Source: Terrimonas sp.
Lineage (GTDB): Bacteria > Bacteroidota > Bacteroidia > Chitinophagales > Chitinophagaceae
NCBI RefSeq assembly: GCF_003075435.1
Contig: NZ_QCZJ01000018.1
Span: 1 to 64,000, forward strand
Direction of reading: 5' to 3'
Length of the DNA stretch: 64,000 nt
The position numbers were made by a program, and so were the translations under genes. Position 1 is the first letter of the stretch, and each line of letters begins with the position of its first letter. Below, in pieces: positions 53,457-62,018 of the stretch. The notes under the pieces are model-generated. The model was not told the DNA's origin. It did no database searches and worked only from the letters and a program-made list of their open reading frames with translations.

Positions 53457-53577
53457 TTGAAATTTGAGATTGGGGAAAGTTTGTGGTTTGCAGTTTATGG
53501 TTTAAAGTTGACGTAGTATATCGTTACCCTTAAACTGAAAACCTGAAACTTCAAACCCAAAACCTGTAACTTAAAAC
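53457..53577. repeat. Heptamer-period intergenic repeat, locus 5
   Basis: Between folD and queE. The left part has GATTTGA, AATTTGA, GATTGGG and then TTTGTGG, TTTGCAG, TTTATGG. The right part read on the minus strand has AGTTACA, GGTTTTG, GGTTTGA, AGTTTCA, GGTTTTC. Again the arms are roughly complementary and the unit is seven bases. Confidence 0.7.
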
Positions 53578-53582
53578 AAAAC

Positions 53583-54242
53583 GTGCGTTTGGAAACAGTA
53601 GTTGATATAGAAAAACAAACGCTTCCTGTAATGGAGGCATTTTACACATTGCAGGGCGAAGGTATGCACCAGGGTAAGGCTGCGTATTTTATACGGCTTG
53701 GCGGTTGCGATGTGGGCTGTGTTTGGTGTGATGTAAAAGAAAGCTGGAATGCAAATGCCCATCCGCAAAAAGAAACTTACACTATTATTACAGAAGCATT
53801 GAAGGAAATTCCCGGGCAATGCGCTTCTCCTCAAAACAATAATGTAATTGCTGTGGTTACCGGTGGCGAACCTTTAATGCATCATCTCGATGAATTAACT
53901 ACTTCATTAAAGCAAGCTGGATTCAGAACACATATTGAAACTTCGGGAAGCAGCCCTTTGTCCGGAACCTGGGACTGGATTTGCTTATCACCCAAAAAAT
54001 TTAAAGCACCATTGCCTGAAATACTTTCGCAAGCGGATGAATTGAAAGTAGTGGCATATAATAAATCTGATTTTAAATGGGCTGAGCAGTTTGAAAAACA
54101 GGTAAGCAGTAAATGCAAATTGTATCTTCAGCCGGAATGGAGCAAAGCACAGGTTATGACACCACTTATTATAGCATATATTAAGGAACATCCGCAATGG
54201 CAACTCAGCCTGCAGGTACATAAATATCTTAATATTCCTTAA
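53583..54242 (+). CDS. queE: 7-carboxy-7-deazaguanine synthase
   Basis: A radical SAM enzyme of queuosine/7-deazapurine synthesis. 219 residues from GTG 53583; ATG 53631 would remove a conserved N-terminal strand. FYTLQGEGMHQGKAAYFIRL and GGCDVGCVWCDVKESW supply the CxxxCxxC cluster ligands. VTGGEPLMHHLDEL is the GGE motif. No other que genes are in the window. Confidence 0.93.
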   Translation: MRLETVVDIEKQTLPVMEAFYTLQGEGMHQGKAAYFIRLGGCDVGCVWCDVKESWNANAHPQKETYTIITEALKEIPGQCASPQNNNVIAVVTGGEPLMHHLDELTTSLKQAGFRTHIETSGSSPLSGTWDWICLSPKKFKAPLPEILSQADELKVVAYNKSDFKWAEQFEKQVSSKCKLYLQPEWSKAQVMTPLIIAYIKEHPQWQLSLQVHKYLNIP

Positions 54243-54329
54243 TCATTTACCATTAGGTAATTGTAAAGATCATTTTCTGTTTCATTTTTCTTTACCAATC
54301 ACTCGAAAAATTCAACCGTTTGCTCAATG

Positions 54330-54445
54330 TTTTAAGAATCTTAAAACTTCGTCTATACATTTACGACAGATATCAAATTAAAAAAACGGGACGGTTAATA
54401 TATAACACCAGGGTACAACGGCGGCAGCAAATGCCGCCTTTTTTT
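54330..54445 (+). ncRNA. Possible small RNA with palindrome and terminator
   Basis: In the 438-nt gap after queE, TTTTAAGA-A-TCTTAAAA (54330-54346) is a near-perfect palindrome, followed by about 75 nt of unremarkable sequence and a strong terminator: GGCGGCA/TGCCGCC stem (54420-54438) with seven T. The stem is separated from queE by 178 nt, far for a simple gene end, so a short independent transcript is possible. No confirmed promoter. An open frame of 79 codons here (54320) looks like chance. Confidence 0.3.
54420..54445 (+). terminator. Intrinsic terminator
   Basis: A 7-bp GC-rich stem GGCGGCA/TGCCGCC with a 5-nt loop and seven consecutive T. It ends either the queE transcript or a separate small RNA. 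Confidence 0.85.
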
Positions 54446-54680
54446 GTAAAAGCTCTTTTGAAGAATTGCATCGAAAATGTACCCGGCAGCTTTTATCATC
54501 CGATAAAATACATATTCCGCAAAAAATATTATGCTCTTGTTATTTCGCCGGATAGTTAAAAATTCCGGTTAAGATGCGCTATACTTTCGATAAGCAAATA
54601 TCAGGGTTAAAGAAGAGGAAATCGCCATTACAATATGCAATATATACCCCCGTTTACTTGTCCAACATTTATTCTGATCC

Positions 54681-55178
54681 ATGAAAACATTTCTTTTTAT
54701 CACGTTGTTCTCGTTTACTTTCTTTTCATGCAAAAAAGAAAACAGTGCTACTGACACAGCATTACATCCGATAGAATACAACGAAAGCAGAAACATCATC
54801 GGCGAATACAGAGGTGCATTTTCCTGGTCAAAAACAAATAGCGAAACCATACAGCAAAAAGCTATAGAAAACCAGGAAGGAACATTTTCAATTAAGTATA
54901 TTGAAAAAAATCAACTGGAAATCATTTCCAATATTTCTTCTGATTTGAAATATAAAACTTATGAAATGAGGTTGTTTAAAGTCAGCCAGGCAAATGACCA
55001 TATTGAATATTATTTTACCGGGAAAGCAAAAGACTATTCCGAAAATATAAACAGCTATGCGGAAATGTCTTTACAAACCTATGAAGGGAAAAATATATTT
55101 TCCTTTTATGGCTGTAATTCATTTGATGGCATAAGCAATGAAGCTTTGCACATTTTTGATGCAACCTTAGTGAGATAG
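54681..55178 (+). CDS. Small lipoprotein
   Basis: 165 residues. The N-terminus KTFLFITLFSFTFFSCKKEN is a lipoprotein signal with the lipobox Cys at residue 17, so it would be anchored in an envelope membrane. The rest is a soluble beta-rich domain (GEYRGAFSW, then GTFSIKYIEKNQLEIIS) reminiscent of lipocalin-like Bacteroidota lipoproteins. Function is unknown. Confidence 0.75.
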   Translation: MKTFLFITLFSFTFFSCKKENSATDTALHPIEYNESRNIIGEYRGAFSWSKTNSETIQQKAIENQEGTFSIKYIEKNQLEIISNISSDLKYKTYEMRLFKVSQANDHIEYYFTGKAKDYSENINSYAEMSLQTYEGKNIFSFYGCNSFDGISNEALHIFDATLVR

Positions 55179-55225
55179 GTTACAAAAGTTGAAGAATCAC
55201 AAAACCCGTTATACTTTTTACAAAT

Positions 55226-56203
55226 TTATATTGCGGCTGCTCTCTGTTTACCTGCGATATCAGCTATAATAATATCCGCATGTTCCCTTGAGTTTTCAAT
55301 AAACCAGGTATGTGTATCCATGCCCCCGCAAACCACACCGGCCAGGTAGATATTTTTCATATTACTTTCCATAGTTAATGGATCATATGTCGGTTTTAAT
55401 ATGTCATCATCAGATAAAGTAATGCCTGCCTTTTTCAAAAAATCAAATTGCGGTTGATAACCTGTTGCAGCAATTACATAATCATTCGGAATGGTAACCA
55501 TACCGTCAGGTGTTTTTATATCAACCCTGTCTTCATAAATAGCTGATAAAGTTGAATTGAAAAAAGCTTTGATGCTTCCTTCGGCGATCCGGTTTTCTAT
55601 ATCAGGCTTCACCCAATATTTAACCCTTTTTCCTATTTCATTTTGTTTAATAACCATTGTTACATCTGCTCCCTTGCGATAGGTTTCCAACGCCGCGTCT
55701 ACCGCGGAATTATTAGCGCCCACCACCACTACTTTTTGCATAGCGTAAAAATGAGGCTCCTTGTAGTAATGGGTTACTTTAGGCAGCGTTTCTCCGGGTA
55801 TATTCATCAATACCGGCAAATCATAAAACCCGGTTGCAATAACGATGTATGTTGAAATATACTTTTCTCTTGTTGTAGTGATTTCATAACCTCCGTTTAC
55901 AGGCACAATAGATTGTACCTTTTCCTGCAGGCGTACATTCAGGTCATTAGCCAAAGTAACACGCCTGTAATATTCTAATGCTTCGTTGCGGGTAGGTTTT
56001 GAAGCGATGGAAACAAACGGCACTCCTCCTATCTCCAGCTTTTCAGATGTAGAGAAGAATGTCATGTTATAGGGATAATTGTAAAGCGAATTAACAAGAC
56101 AACCTTTTTCAAGTACACAATATTCCAGGCCGTGCTTCTTAGCTTGCAGTGCACAGGCCAGTCCTATAGGTCCTCCGCCAATAATGATAATATCAAGCTT
56201 CAT
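55226..56203 (-). CDS. ypdA: YpdA-family bacillithiol-disulfide reductase-like flavoprotein
   Basis: 325 residues. FAD site DIIIIGGGPIGLACALQAKK (residues 4-23), NADPH site VVVVGANNSAVDAALETYRK, and a C-terminal FAD motif MKNIYLAGVVCGGMDTHTWF. There is no redox CxxC, as in YpdA. It reduces bacillithiol disulfide in Firmicutes and is common in Bacteroidota. Its partners bshA-C are not in the window. Confidence 0.9.
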   Translation of the reverse strand: MKLDIIIIGGGPIGLACALQAKKHGLEYCVLEKGCLVNSLYNYPYNMTFFSTSEKLEIGGVPFVSIASKPTRNEALEYYRRVTLANDLNVRLQEKVQSIVPVNGGYEITTTREKYISTYIVIATGFYDLPVLMNIPGETLPKVTHYYKEPHFYAMQKVVVVGANNSAVDAALETYRKGADVTMVIKQNEIGKRVKYWVKPDIENRIAEGSIKAFFNSTLSAIYEDRVDIKTPDGMVTIPNDYVIAATGYQPQFDFLKKAGITLSDDDILKPTYDPLTMESNMKNIYLAGVVCGGMDTHTWFIENSREHADIIIADIAGKQRAAAI

Positions 56204-56333
56204 GTAATATCCTCTTTTAGATTAAAATAATTCCTGTAAACCTATGCAGGGAGCGCCTATAGGTTGCAATCAATATTGTTTGCAAAGGTATGATCAAAAA
56301 AAACGCTATTTTCAACTTATTAAAACCCCTTTT

Positions 56334-57257
56334 ATGAGCGAATTTTTTAACTATGCCTGGATACTGGTTATTATCATCATCATTTTTAGTGGTTTGGTTA
56401 CCGTTAACCAGGGCACTATTTCAGTTATTACCATGTTTGGAAAATACAGGCGTATACTTAAGCCCGGATTGAATTTTAAAATCCCTCTATTAGAACAGAT
56501 ATACCGTCGTGTTTCTATACAAAACCGTTCGGTTGAAATGGAATTTCAGGCCGTAACATCTGACCAGGCAAATGTGTACTTTAAAAGCATGCTGCTGTAT
56601 GCCGTACAAAACGCGGAAGAAGAAACCATAAAAAAAGTAGCCTTTAAATTTATCAGCGAGCGTGACCTTATGCAGGCGCTCACCAGAACCATTGAAGGAA
56701 CAATACGCTCCTTTGTTGCTACAAAAAAGCAGGCAGAAATATTAGGGCTACGCAAAGAAATTGTGGAATATGTAAAGGAGCAAATCGACCACCTGCTGGA
56801 AGACTGGGGCTATCATTTATTAGACCTCCAGATCAATGATATTACTTTTGATAAAATGATCCTGGATAGTATGAGTAAAGTGGTTGCCAGCAATAACCTG
56901 AAAGCTGCTGCTGAAAATGAAGGGCAGGCTTTGCTCATCACCAAAACAAAATCTGCGGAGGCAGAAGGTAATGCCATTAAAATAGCTGCAGAAGCAGAAA
57001 GACAGGCAGCACAGCTTCGTGGACAGGGTGTGGCGTTATTCCGCGAAGAAGTAGCAAAAGGTATGAGCCAGGCTGCGGAGCAAATGAAACAGGCAAACCT
57101 TGACACTAATGTAATTCTATTCAGCATGTGGACTGAAGCCATTAAAAACTTTGCTGAAGTTGGTAAAGGCAATACCATTTTCCTGGATGGCAGCAGCGAG
57201 GGTATGCAAAAAACAATGAAACAGATATTGAGTTTAATGAACCCGGATAAGCAGTAA
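56334..57257 (+). CDS. SPFH/band-7 (stomatin-like) membrane protein
   Basis: 307 residues from ATG 56334; 30 open codons upstream are not conserved-looking. One N-terminal membrane helix (YAWILVIIIIIFSGLVTV) precedes the SPFH domain (TISVITMFGKYRRILKPGLN to RDLMQALTRTIEGTIRSFVA) and a long Ala/Glu-rich coiled coil (about 200-270). It would oligomerise in the inner membrane as a scaffold. No NfeD partner is adjacent. Confidence 0.9.
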   Translation: MSEFFNYAWILVIIIIIFSGLVTVNQGTISVITMFGKYRRILKPGLNFKIPLLEQIYRRVSIQNRSVEMEFQAVTSDQANVYFKSMLLYAVQNAEEETIKKVAFKFISERDLMQALTRTIEGTIRSFVATKKQAEILGLRKEIVEYVKEQIDHLLEDWGYHLLDLQINDITFDKMILDSMSKVVASNNLKAAAENEGQALLITKTKSAEAEGNAIKIAAEAERQAAQLRGQGVALFREEVAKGMSQAAEQMKQANLDTNVILFSMWTEAIKNFAEVGKGNTIFLDGSSEGMQKTMKQILSLMNPDKQ

Positions 57258-57301
57258 GTTTCTCTTTCCGGGTGTGTGCATAACCTTAAATGAAAATAAT
57301 A

Positions 57302-57338
57302 AGAACCCTTTTACTGCCTGGTCCAGTAAAAGGGTTCT
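57302..57338 (-). terminator. Terminator overlapping the TIR gene end
   Basis: A perfect 15-bp stem, arms 57302-57316 and 57324-57338 (AGAACCCTTTTACTG type), loop 7 nt. The right arm encodes the last residues (EPFYW) of the TIR protein and the stop codon lies in the left arm. On the minus strand TATTATTTTC follows. It can also end the convergent SPFH transcript. Confidence 0.75.
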
Positions 57339-58342
57339 GTATATGAAGCCCCATTATTGGTGATTATAAATTTTCCGTTTAAAACATTATTATCCCCCGG
57401 AACGGCGGCTGAGCCGGATATAACGCCAACATTATAAAGTTGAACTTTAAAGTTAATGTTGTTGCCATCAATAGTCCCCACGCCTTCTCCTGTAGTAATA
57501 CCAGCCACACTTACACTTTTCAGTTCCAGCGTATTACCTGATTGAGTAATGTACATGGTATATTGATTAGCAGCATCATACCATGCACCACCCACGTTTG
57601 CGGGAATATCAGCAATTTTCTCTTCCTGCACCGGTTCAGGGTCTTTAACAACTATATTCGGATTGGATTTATTATTGTTTGACTTTGGCGAATCATAAGC
57701 CGGATTATCAGTAACTATCTTTTCCCGGGCTTTGGTACCGCGTGTTGTTTCAAACATTAGCACAGCTATTACTACCACAGCTAAACCAATCAATCCATAA
57801 ATAAGCCATTTACCAATACCACCATTTTGCGCTGGCAATGGTATATCCACCTTTTTAGGTTTAAATCCTATTTGCTTTAAAAAGTTTATTAACTGGTCTG
57901 TATCGTACTTCCAGCGCTTATTGCTGATCTCATAAGTTTGCCTGTTCAGCAAAGGATATAACGATTCAGGCAATTCTTCAGGCTGGGGAAGAGAAGCGTC
58001 ACGTACCAGGACAGGAATTACACGGATATCTCTTTTAAGCGCTGTTTCCAGTTCAATCCTCACCCAGTCTTCTGATTGCCTGATACGGGGATTACCATTT
58101 TTATCTGTGCCAATCCATCCGGGTCCGATAACCGCAAAAAGTACATCGCATGTTTCGAGAGATTTTGCAAGCGCTACCCTGAAATCAACGCCTGGTTCCA
58201 GCTTTTCAATATCCATGAATATCTGGTCTTCAGAAAAAACCTGTTTCAGCGAATCTACAAGCCGGCCGGTATCCGCTGCTGTATCCTGTACACGATAGCT
58301 TATGAATATCTTTTTCCGTTGGGAGGTTTGCGGTGAAGGCAT
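57311..58342 (-). CDS. TIR-domain protein with transmembrane helix and C-terminal beta domain
   Basis: 343 residues. The TIR domain (about 10-160) starts KKIFISYRVQDTAADTGRLV and contains DIEKLEPGVDF; W93 and E97 in EDWVRIELETAL match the position of the catalytic Glu of NAD-consuming TIR domains. A membrane helix follows (179-197), then a basic/Asn-rich linker and an exported-looking beta domain (about 250-343, NVGGAWYDAANQYTMYITQS). The TIR part would be cytoplasmic and the C-domain periplasmic, a receptor-like layout. Whether it is an NADase or a defence protein is open. Confidence 0.85.
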   Translation of the reverse strand: MPSPQTSQRKKIFISYRVQDTAADTGRLVDSLKQVFSEDQIFMDIEKLEPGVDFRVALAKSLETCDVLFAVIGPGWIGTDKNGNPRIRQSEDWVRIELETALKRDIRVIPVLVRDASLPQPEELPESLYPLLNRQTYEISNKRWKYDTDQLINFLKQIGFKPKKVDIPLPAQNGGIGKWLIYGLIGLAVVVIAVLMFETTRGTKAREKIVTDNPAYDSPKSNNNKSNPNIVVKDPEPVQEEKIADIPANVGGAWYDAANQYTMYITQSGNTLELKSVSVAGITTGEGVGTIDGNNINFKVQLYNVGVISGSAAVPGDNNVLNGKFIITNNGASYTEPFYWTRQ

Positions 58343-58851
58343 TAATGTTATTTAATTGGTTTAATAAGTTGAAAAAGCCGGAGTTTACACAGATATGCGT
58401 GGTTCATTTATAGGGAACGTAAATGAAAGCTAATTTACGCAGTCGTAATGGATATTCTATAATTTTTGTTGAAAGAGAAACCAGGCAGGAATATCAAAAA
58501 GAAAAAGCATCAAGTTTTGTATTGCTTCCGGCTTTCGCCTTTATCATACTTAACCCGATGCTTTCGTGAGAGGCTTCCATCTTCTGACGGATTTCCGCTT
58601 CTCTATGCTACTATTTCTGTTTCCAGATATCGTAGCGTTTGTTCATTAAAGATACTATTATGATCAGGCGTTTTCCAAATTTTTCCCCTGTTTAATATGC
58701 ACCCTGTACGCACATAGTTATGCACCGGAAATGCAATAAAATCAGTGGTTAAGAACAGGTTCAGCACATTTTAGCTGTCAGCTATCAGGTATCAGCTACG
58801 GCTCAAACCTGTAATTTGTAACCTGAAACCTGTAACCTGTAACCCAGCTTA
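58343..58851. other. 509-nt intergenic region
   Basis: No convincing gene. A 65-codon plus-strand frame (58466-58663) has an atypical Arg/Ser/Leu composition and no family. A heptamer repeat occupies the last part (58768-58850) and is listed separately. Nothing else is visible. Confidence 0.4.
58768..58850. repeat. Heptamer-period intergenic repeat, locus 6
   Basis: Two unit classes in a row: AGCTGTC, AGCTATC, AGGTATC, AGCTACG and then ATTTGTA, ACCTGAA, ACCTGTA, ACCTGTA. It lies just downstream of the yajQ stop. Confidence 0.7.
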
Positions 58852-59343
58852 TTAAGAACGCATATTCTCATATTGCAGTGGAATTTCCAGTCCCCAGCCT
58901 TTAGACGCCTGTATTAAAGCCTGCAGGTCATCTATTTTTTTACCGGTCACTCTTACCAGGTCATCATTAATAGAAGCCTGTACCTTAAGCCCTGAATCTT
59001 TGATGTGTTTTACAATTTTTTTTGCGTCTTCCTGCTTCAAACCATTCCTGACCAATACTTCTTTCTTCCATATCTTACCACTTTGAGCGCCTTCTTTTGA
59101 GAGATCGAAGGCTTCCGGGGCTATACCCTGTTTATGTGCACGGCTAACCAACACATCCAGCAACTGCCGCATCTGCATATCTCCGTCTGTTTCGAGATTC
59201 AGCTTATATTCTTTTTTATTGAGATCAATCACAACATGAGCATCCTTGAAATCAAAGCGGTTGGTAATTTCTTTCCTGGTAACATTCACTGCATTATCCA
59301 GCGCCTGTGCATCTACTTTACTTACAATATCAAATGAAGGCAT
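58852..59343 (-). CDS. yajQ: YajQ-family nucleotide-binding protein
   Basis: 163 residues, the full length of the family. Typical start PSFDIVSKVDAQALDNAVNV, then KEITNRFDFK, and the C-terminal DDLVRVTGKKIDDLQALIQ. Two ferredoxin-like halves bind nucleotides; some members bind cyclic di-GMP. Cytoplasmic. It is divergent from the MBL-fold gene at 59448. Confidence 0.95.
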   Translation of the reverse strand: MPSFDIVSKVDAQALDNAVNVTRKEITNRFDFKDAHVVIDLNKKEYKLNLETDGDMQMRQLLDVLVSRAHKQGIAPEAFDLSKEGAQSGKIWKKEVLVRNGLKQEDAKKIVKHIKDSGLKVQASINDDLVRVTGKKIDDLQALIQASKGWGLEIPLQYENMRS

Positions 59344-59407
59344 AACAAAAGTTTAAAAAACAAAAATAATGAAATGCGCTTATTTTGATACATCAAAAAT
59401 TCCATTG

Positions 59408-59432
59408 CGAACCGGTAACTTGCAACCTGCAT
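59408..59432. repeat. Short heptamer-period repeat, locus 7
   Basis: Seven-base units AACCGGT, AACTTGC, AACCTGC lie between yajQ and the MBL-fold gene. It is shorter and weaker than the other loci but of the same ACCTGTA class. Confidence 0.45.
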
Positions 59433-59447
59433 CATTAATAAATATTT

Positions 59448-60293
59448 ATGATACCAGCTATAATAAAAGACGAAGCACTACTAAAACAGGTAGAAGCATA
59501 CCAATCTGACAACAACCATTTTCATATATGGTGGTTGGGACAGAGTGGTTATCTTTTACTATGGCAGGGAAAAAAGATTTTGATTGATCCCTATCTCTCC
59601 GATTCACTCACAAAAAAATATGCAAACACCCATAAGCCACATATACGCATGAGTGAAAGGGTAGTAAAACCTGAATTACTGAATGATATACTGATCGTTT
59701 CTTCAAGTCATAATCATACAGATCATTTGGATGCGGAAACGCTGATACCGGTTTTCAACAATAATCCGGGCATTCATTTTATCATTCCTGAAGCCAACAG
59801 GAGCTTTGTTGCAGAACGGATAAAAATGCCTGCTGATTTTCCGGTAGGATTAAATGACGGGGAACAAATAACCATCGGTGATTTTACCTTTCACGCCATT
59901 CCTGCTGCACATAATACTATTGACCGCGATGAAAAAGGACTGTGCAGATATCTTGGGTATATAATCAAATTCGGCAAATGGACTATTTACCATAGTGGTG
60001 ATACATTGTGGTATGACGGACTGGACAATATATTATCCGCTTTCAAAATTGATCTTGCAATGCTTCCTATAAACGGTAACGATCCTGCACGGGGTGTTGC
60101 CGGAAATTTAAATACAGAAGAGGCGGCAGAATTGGGCAGGGCGGCCGGCATAAAACATATCATTCCCTGCCATTATGATATGTTTACTTTTAACACTACT
60201 GACCCCGAACTATTTGCTTTAAAAGCCGGAGCGCTGCAACAATCTTATACCATATTACCTATTGGCGGGCACTGGAACAGTGAGCAATTATAA
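59448..60293 (+). CDS. UlaG-like metallo-beta-lactamase-fold hydrolase
   Basis: 281 residues. The metal site is SSSHNHTDHLDAETL (H-x-H-x-D-H), with further ligands in IPAAHNTIDRD, IYHSGDTLW and IPCHYD. WWLGQSGYLLLWQGKKILID near the start is typical of the UlaG/L-ascorbate-6-phosphate lactonase-like branch. It is probably a cytoplasmic hydrolase; substrate unknown. Confidence 0.88.
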   Translation: MIPAIIKDEALLKQVEAYQSDNNHFHIWWLGQSGYLLLWQGKKILIDPYLSDSLTKKYANTHKPHIRMSERVVKPELLNDILIVSSSHNHTDHLDAETLIPVFNNNPGIHFIIPEANRSFVAERIKMPADFPVGLNDGEQITIGDFTFHAIPAAHNTIDRDEKGLCRYLGYIIKFGKWTIYHSGDTLWYDGLDNILSAFKIDLAMLPINGNDPARGVAGNLNTEEAAELGRAAGIKHIIPCHYDMFTFNTTDPELFALKAGALQQSYTILPIGGHWNSEQL

Positions 60294-60330
60294 ATATCCC
60301 ATGCGCAATTTTTTACAGAAAATAACTCAT

Positions 60331-61452
60331 TTAAAACGTAATACTATAGGTAATATGTTTTTTTGAGAATGCTGCCCCGGTAGCTTCATGAATAGCCAGC
60401 ATTTTAGTATTAAAATCGCCAACCCACGACAGCTCCAGCTCTTCATATTGATTTAGCGGAAGCACATATTCTTTCAGTTTAATAAACATGGCAGATTCCA
60501 ACCCGTGCTTTTGGAATTTTTGTTTGGTGCCCATTATAACCGCTCTCATTCTTTTATTCCTTTTGCCCATTTTATTAATAAGGAATTTTAATTTCCCTAT
60601 AATATTCAGCTTACCATCCAGGTTATAAATAAGTTCATTTACATCCGGAACAATAACGATCAAAGACGCGGGCTCCCCGTTTACATATGAAAACCATATC
60701 AGCCTTTCATCCATGATCACTTTCATTTTTTCAAAAGTCTCTCTTATGGTGATATCTGTTATTGGCGTAAAATGTTCAAAGTCTTTCCATGCATCATTGT
60801 ATATTTCTTTAAAATCCGCGGCAAATTTTTCAAACTTCGTTTTGTCGAGATGTTCAAAATGATACCCGTTTTTTTTCACCACCCATTCTGCAATCTTTGT
60901 AAATCTTTCCGGAAAAGGTTTATATACTTCTATCCTGTTTGATATCTGCTCATAGGCCGGAGTAAAACCATATCGTTCAAACAGCCTTTTATAGTAAGGC
61001 AAATGGTAGTTCATACCATAATAAGGCATACTGTAACCATCTACCAACAGTCCCCACCACATATCATTTTCACCAAAATTGATTGGCCCCAGCATTGCTT
61101 TCATACCATTAGCCGTTAACCAATTTTTGGCGGTATCAAATAAAAGGTCGGCCGCATCCTGGTTATCAATACACTCAAAAAAACCACAGCCGCCTGTAGG
61201 CTGTTCAAACTGGAAAGCTTTTTTTTCATTCACAAATGCAGCTATCCTGCCAATAATTGCTCCTTTTTCATTTTTTAATATCCAGCGGGTGCATTTACCA
61301 TGCTTATGAAAATTGTTTTTAGCGGGGTCAAATACCGATGTAATATCATTATCAAGCGGACATATCCAGTTTGGATCGTTTTTATATAATCTCCGCGGAA
61401 GGTCAAGAAATAGTTTTTTTGTTTGATTGTTGTTTACTTCTAAAATCTGCAT
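60331..61452 (-). CDS. GNAT-like acyltransferase family protein
   Basis: 373 residues of a conserved family annotated as GNAT-like. Signs: N-terminal RLYKNDPNWICPLDNDITSV, GRIAAFVNEKK, then GCGFFECIDNQDAADLLFDT, GPINFGENDMWWGLLVDGYS, and a C-terminal half with LELSWVGDFNTKMLAIHEAT. Two GNAT-like halves are plausible. Substrate unknown; no export signal. Confidence 0.75.
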   Translation of the reverse strand: MQILEVNNNQTKKLFLDLPRRLYKNDPNWICPLDNDITSVFDPAKNNFHKHGKCTRWILKNEKGAIIGRIAAFVNEKKAFQFEQPTGGCGFFECIDNQDAADLLFDTAKNWLTANGMKAMLGPINFGENDMWWGLLVDGYSMPYYGMNYHLPYYKRLFERYGFTPAYEQISNRIEVYKPFPERFTKIAEWVVKKNGYHFEHLDKTKFEKFAADFKEIYNDAWKDFEHFTPITDITIRETFEKMKVIMDERLIWFSYVNGEPASLIVIVPDVNELIYNLDGKLNIIGKLKFLINKMGKRNKRMRAVIMGTKQKFQKHGLESAMFIKLKEYVLPLNQYEELELSWVGDFNTKMLAIHEATGAAFSKKHITYSITF

Positions 61453-61753
61453 GCTTGTTTTAATACTGTGTTACACAAAATAACATAAAAAAAGGTATTG
61501 GCGGATGCATTTGAACTGTCACAATTCCACAGCTTCCGGAATTGAGGTTATTTCGTCGAGCAACAGGTTGAGTTGTTGGCATGCTCAGACCGCCAATGAC
61601 CTATTATTTAGTTACTAATGCTATGCTGAGGTTGCTTCTCCTACCACAGTAGTAAAGTCAATACAAGCTATGGCCAGGATCGCAGTCATGCTAAAATTGC
61701 TTTAGATTTACAATCAGCATCAAAGCAAAATATACATTAGCCCAACCGCTTGG

Positions 61754-61827
61754 CGTCATTGCGAATCTGTACAATTATGGGAGAAGCAATCCAAATTCCT
61801 GAAGCGGCATAAAATTACTTCTCCCAT
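61754..61827. repeat. REP-like intergenic element, copy 2
   Basis: CGTCATTGCGA (61754-61764) and GAAGCAATCC (61783-61792) match the words of copy 1 at 20543-20605. ATGGGAGAAG (61777-61786) and CTTCTCCCAT (61818-61827) form a perfect 10-bp inverted repeat here. Confidence 0.5.
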
Positions 61828-61878
61828 TTATACGAATCCACAATACTCGGAAGTGTTTATATTTAACCCCAACACTAA

Positions 61879-61915
61879 AGAGGCTGTCTCTTATTTCAGA
61901 AGACAGCCTCTTTTT
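61879..61915. terminator. Terminator downstream of the M1 peptidase gene
   Basis: AGAGGCTGTCT (61879-61889) and AGACAGCCTCT (61901-61911) form an 11-bp perfect stem, with TTTTT on the plus strand and a weaker TTTAG on the minus strand. It lies 104 nt after the peptidase stop. Confidence 0.75.
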
Positions 61916-62018
61916 ATCCGGGTGCACCTTATGAAGACAGGTAGTCGTTTAGACGGTTCTTAGAGCCTTCGTTTATTTTTGATACATTCTCTTTTTCATT
62001 TTATCCACTATTACTTTT

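Larger units (their letters stand above)
61453..62018. other. 566-nt intergenic region
   Basis: No gene found. It holds a REP-like element with a perfect inverted repeat (61754-61827) and a terminator (61879-61915), both listed separately. The section 61500-61740 shows no feature I can name. Confidence 0.5.

Noticed and set aside
54320-54559. 79-codon plus-strand open frame after queE
   Set aside because: It runs across a strong terminator hairpin, has a composition of I/Y/R/K unlike a known protein and no start signal.
57311-58342. TIR gene as part of Thoeris, CBASS or Pycsar
   Set aside because: No ThsA, cyclase or other partner is adjacent; the neighbours are SPFH and YajQ.
58466-58663. 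65-codon plus-strand open frame
   Set aside because: Arg/Ser/Leu-rich chance-like sequence, with no family and no promoter.
25573-59432. Heptamer repeats as CRISPR arrays
   Set aside because: Units are seven bases, directly adjacent and degenerate, with no unique spacers and no cas genes.
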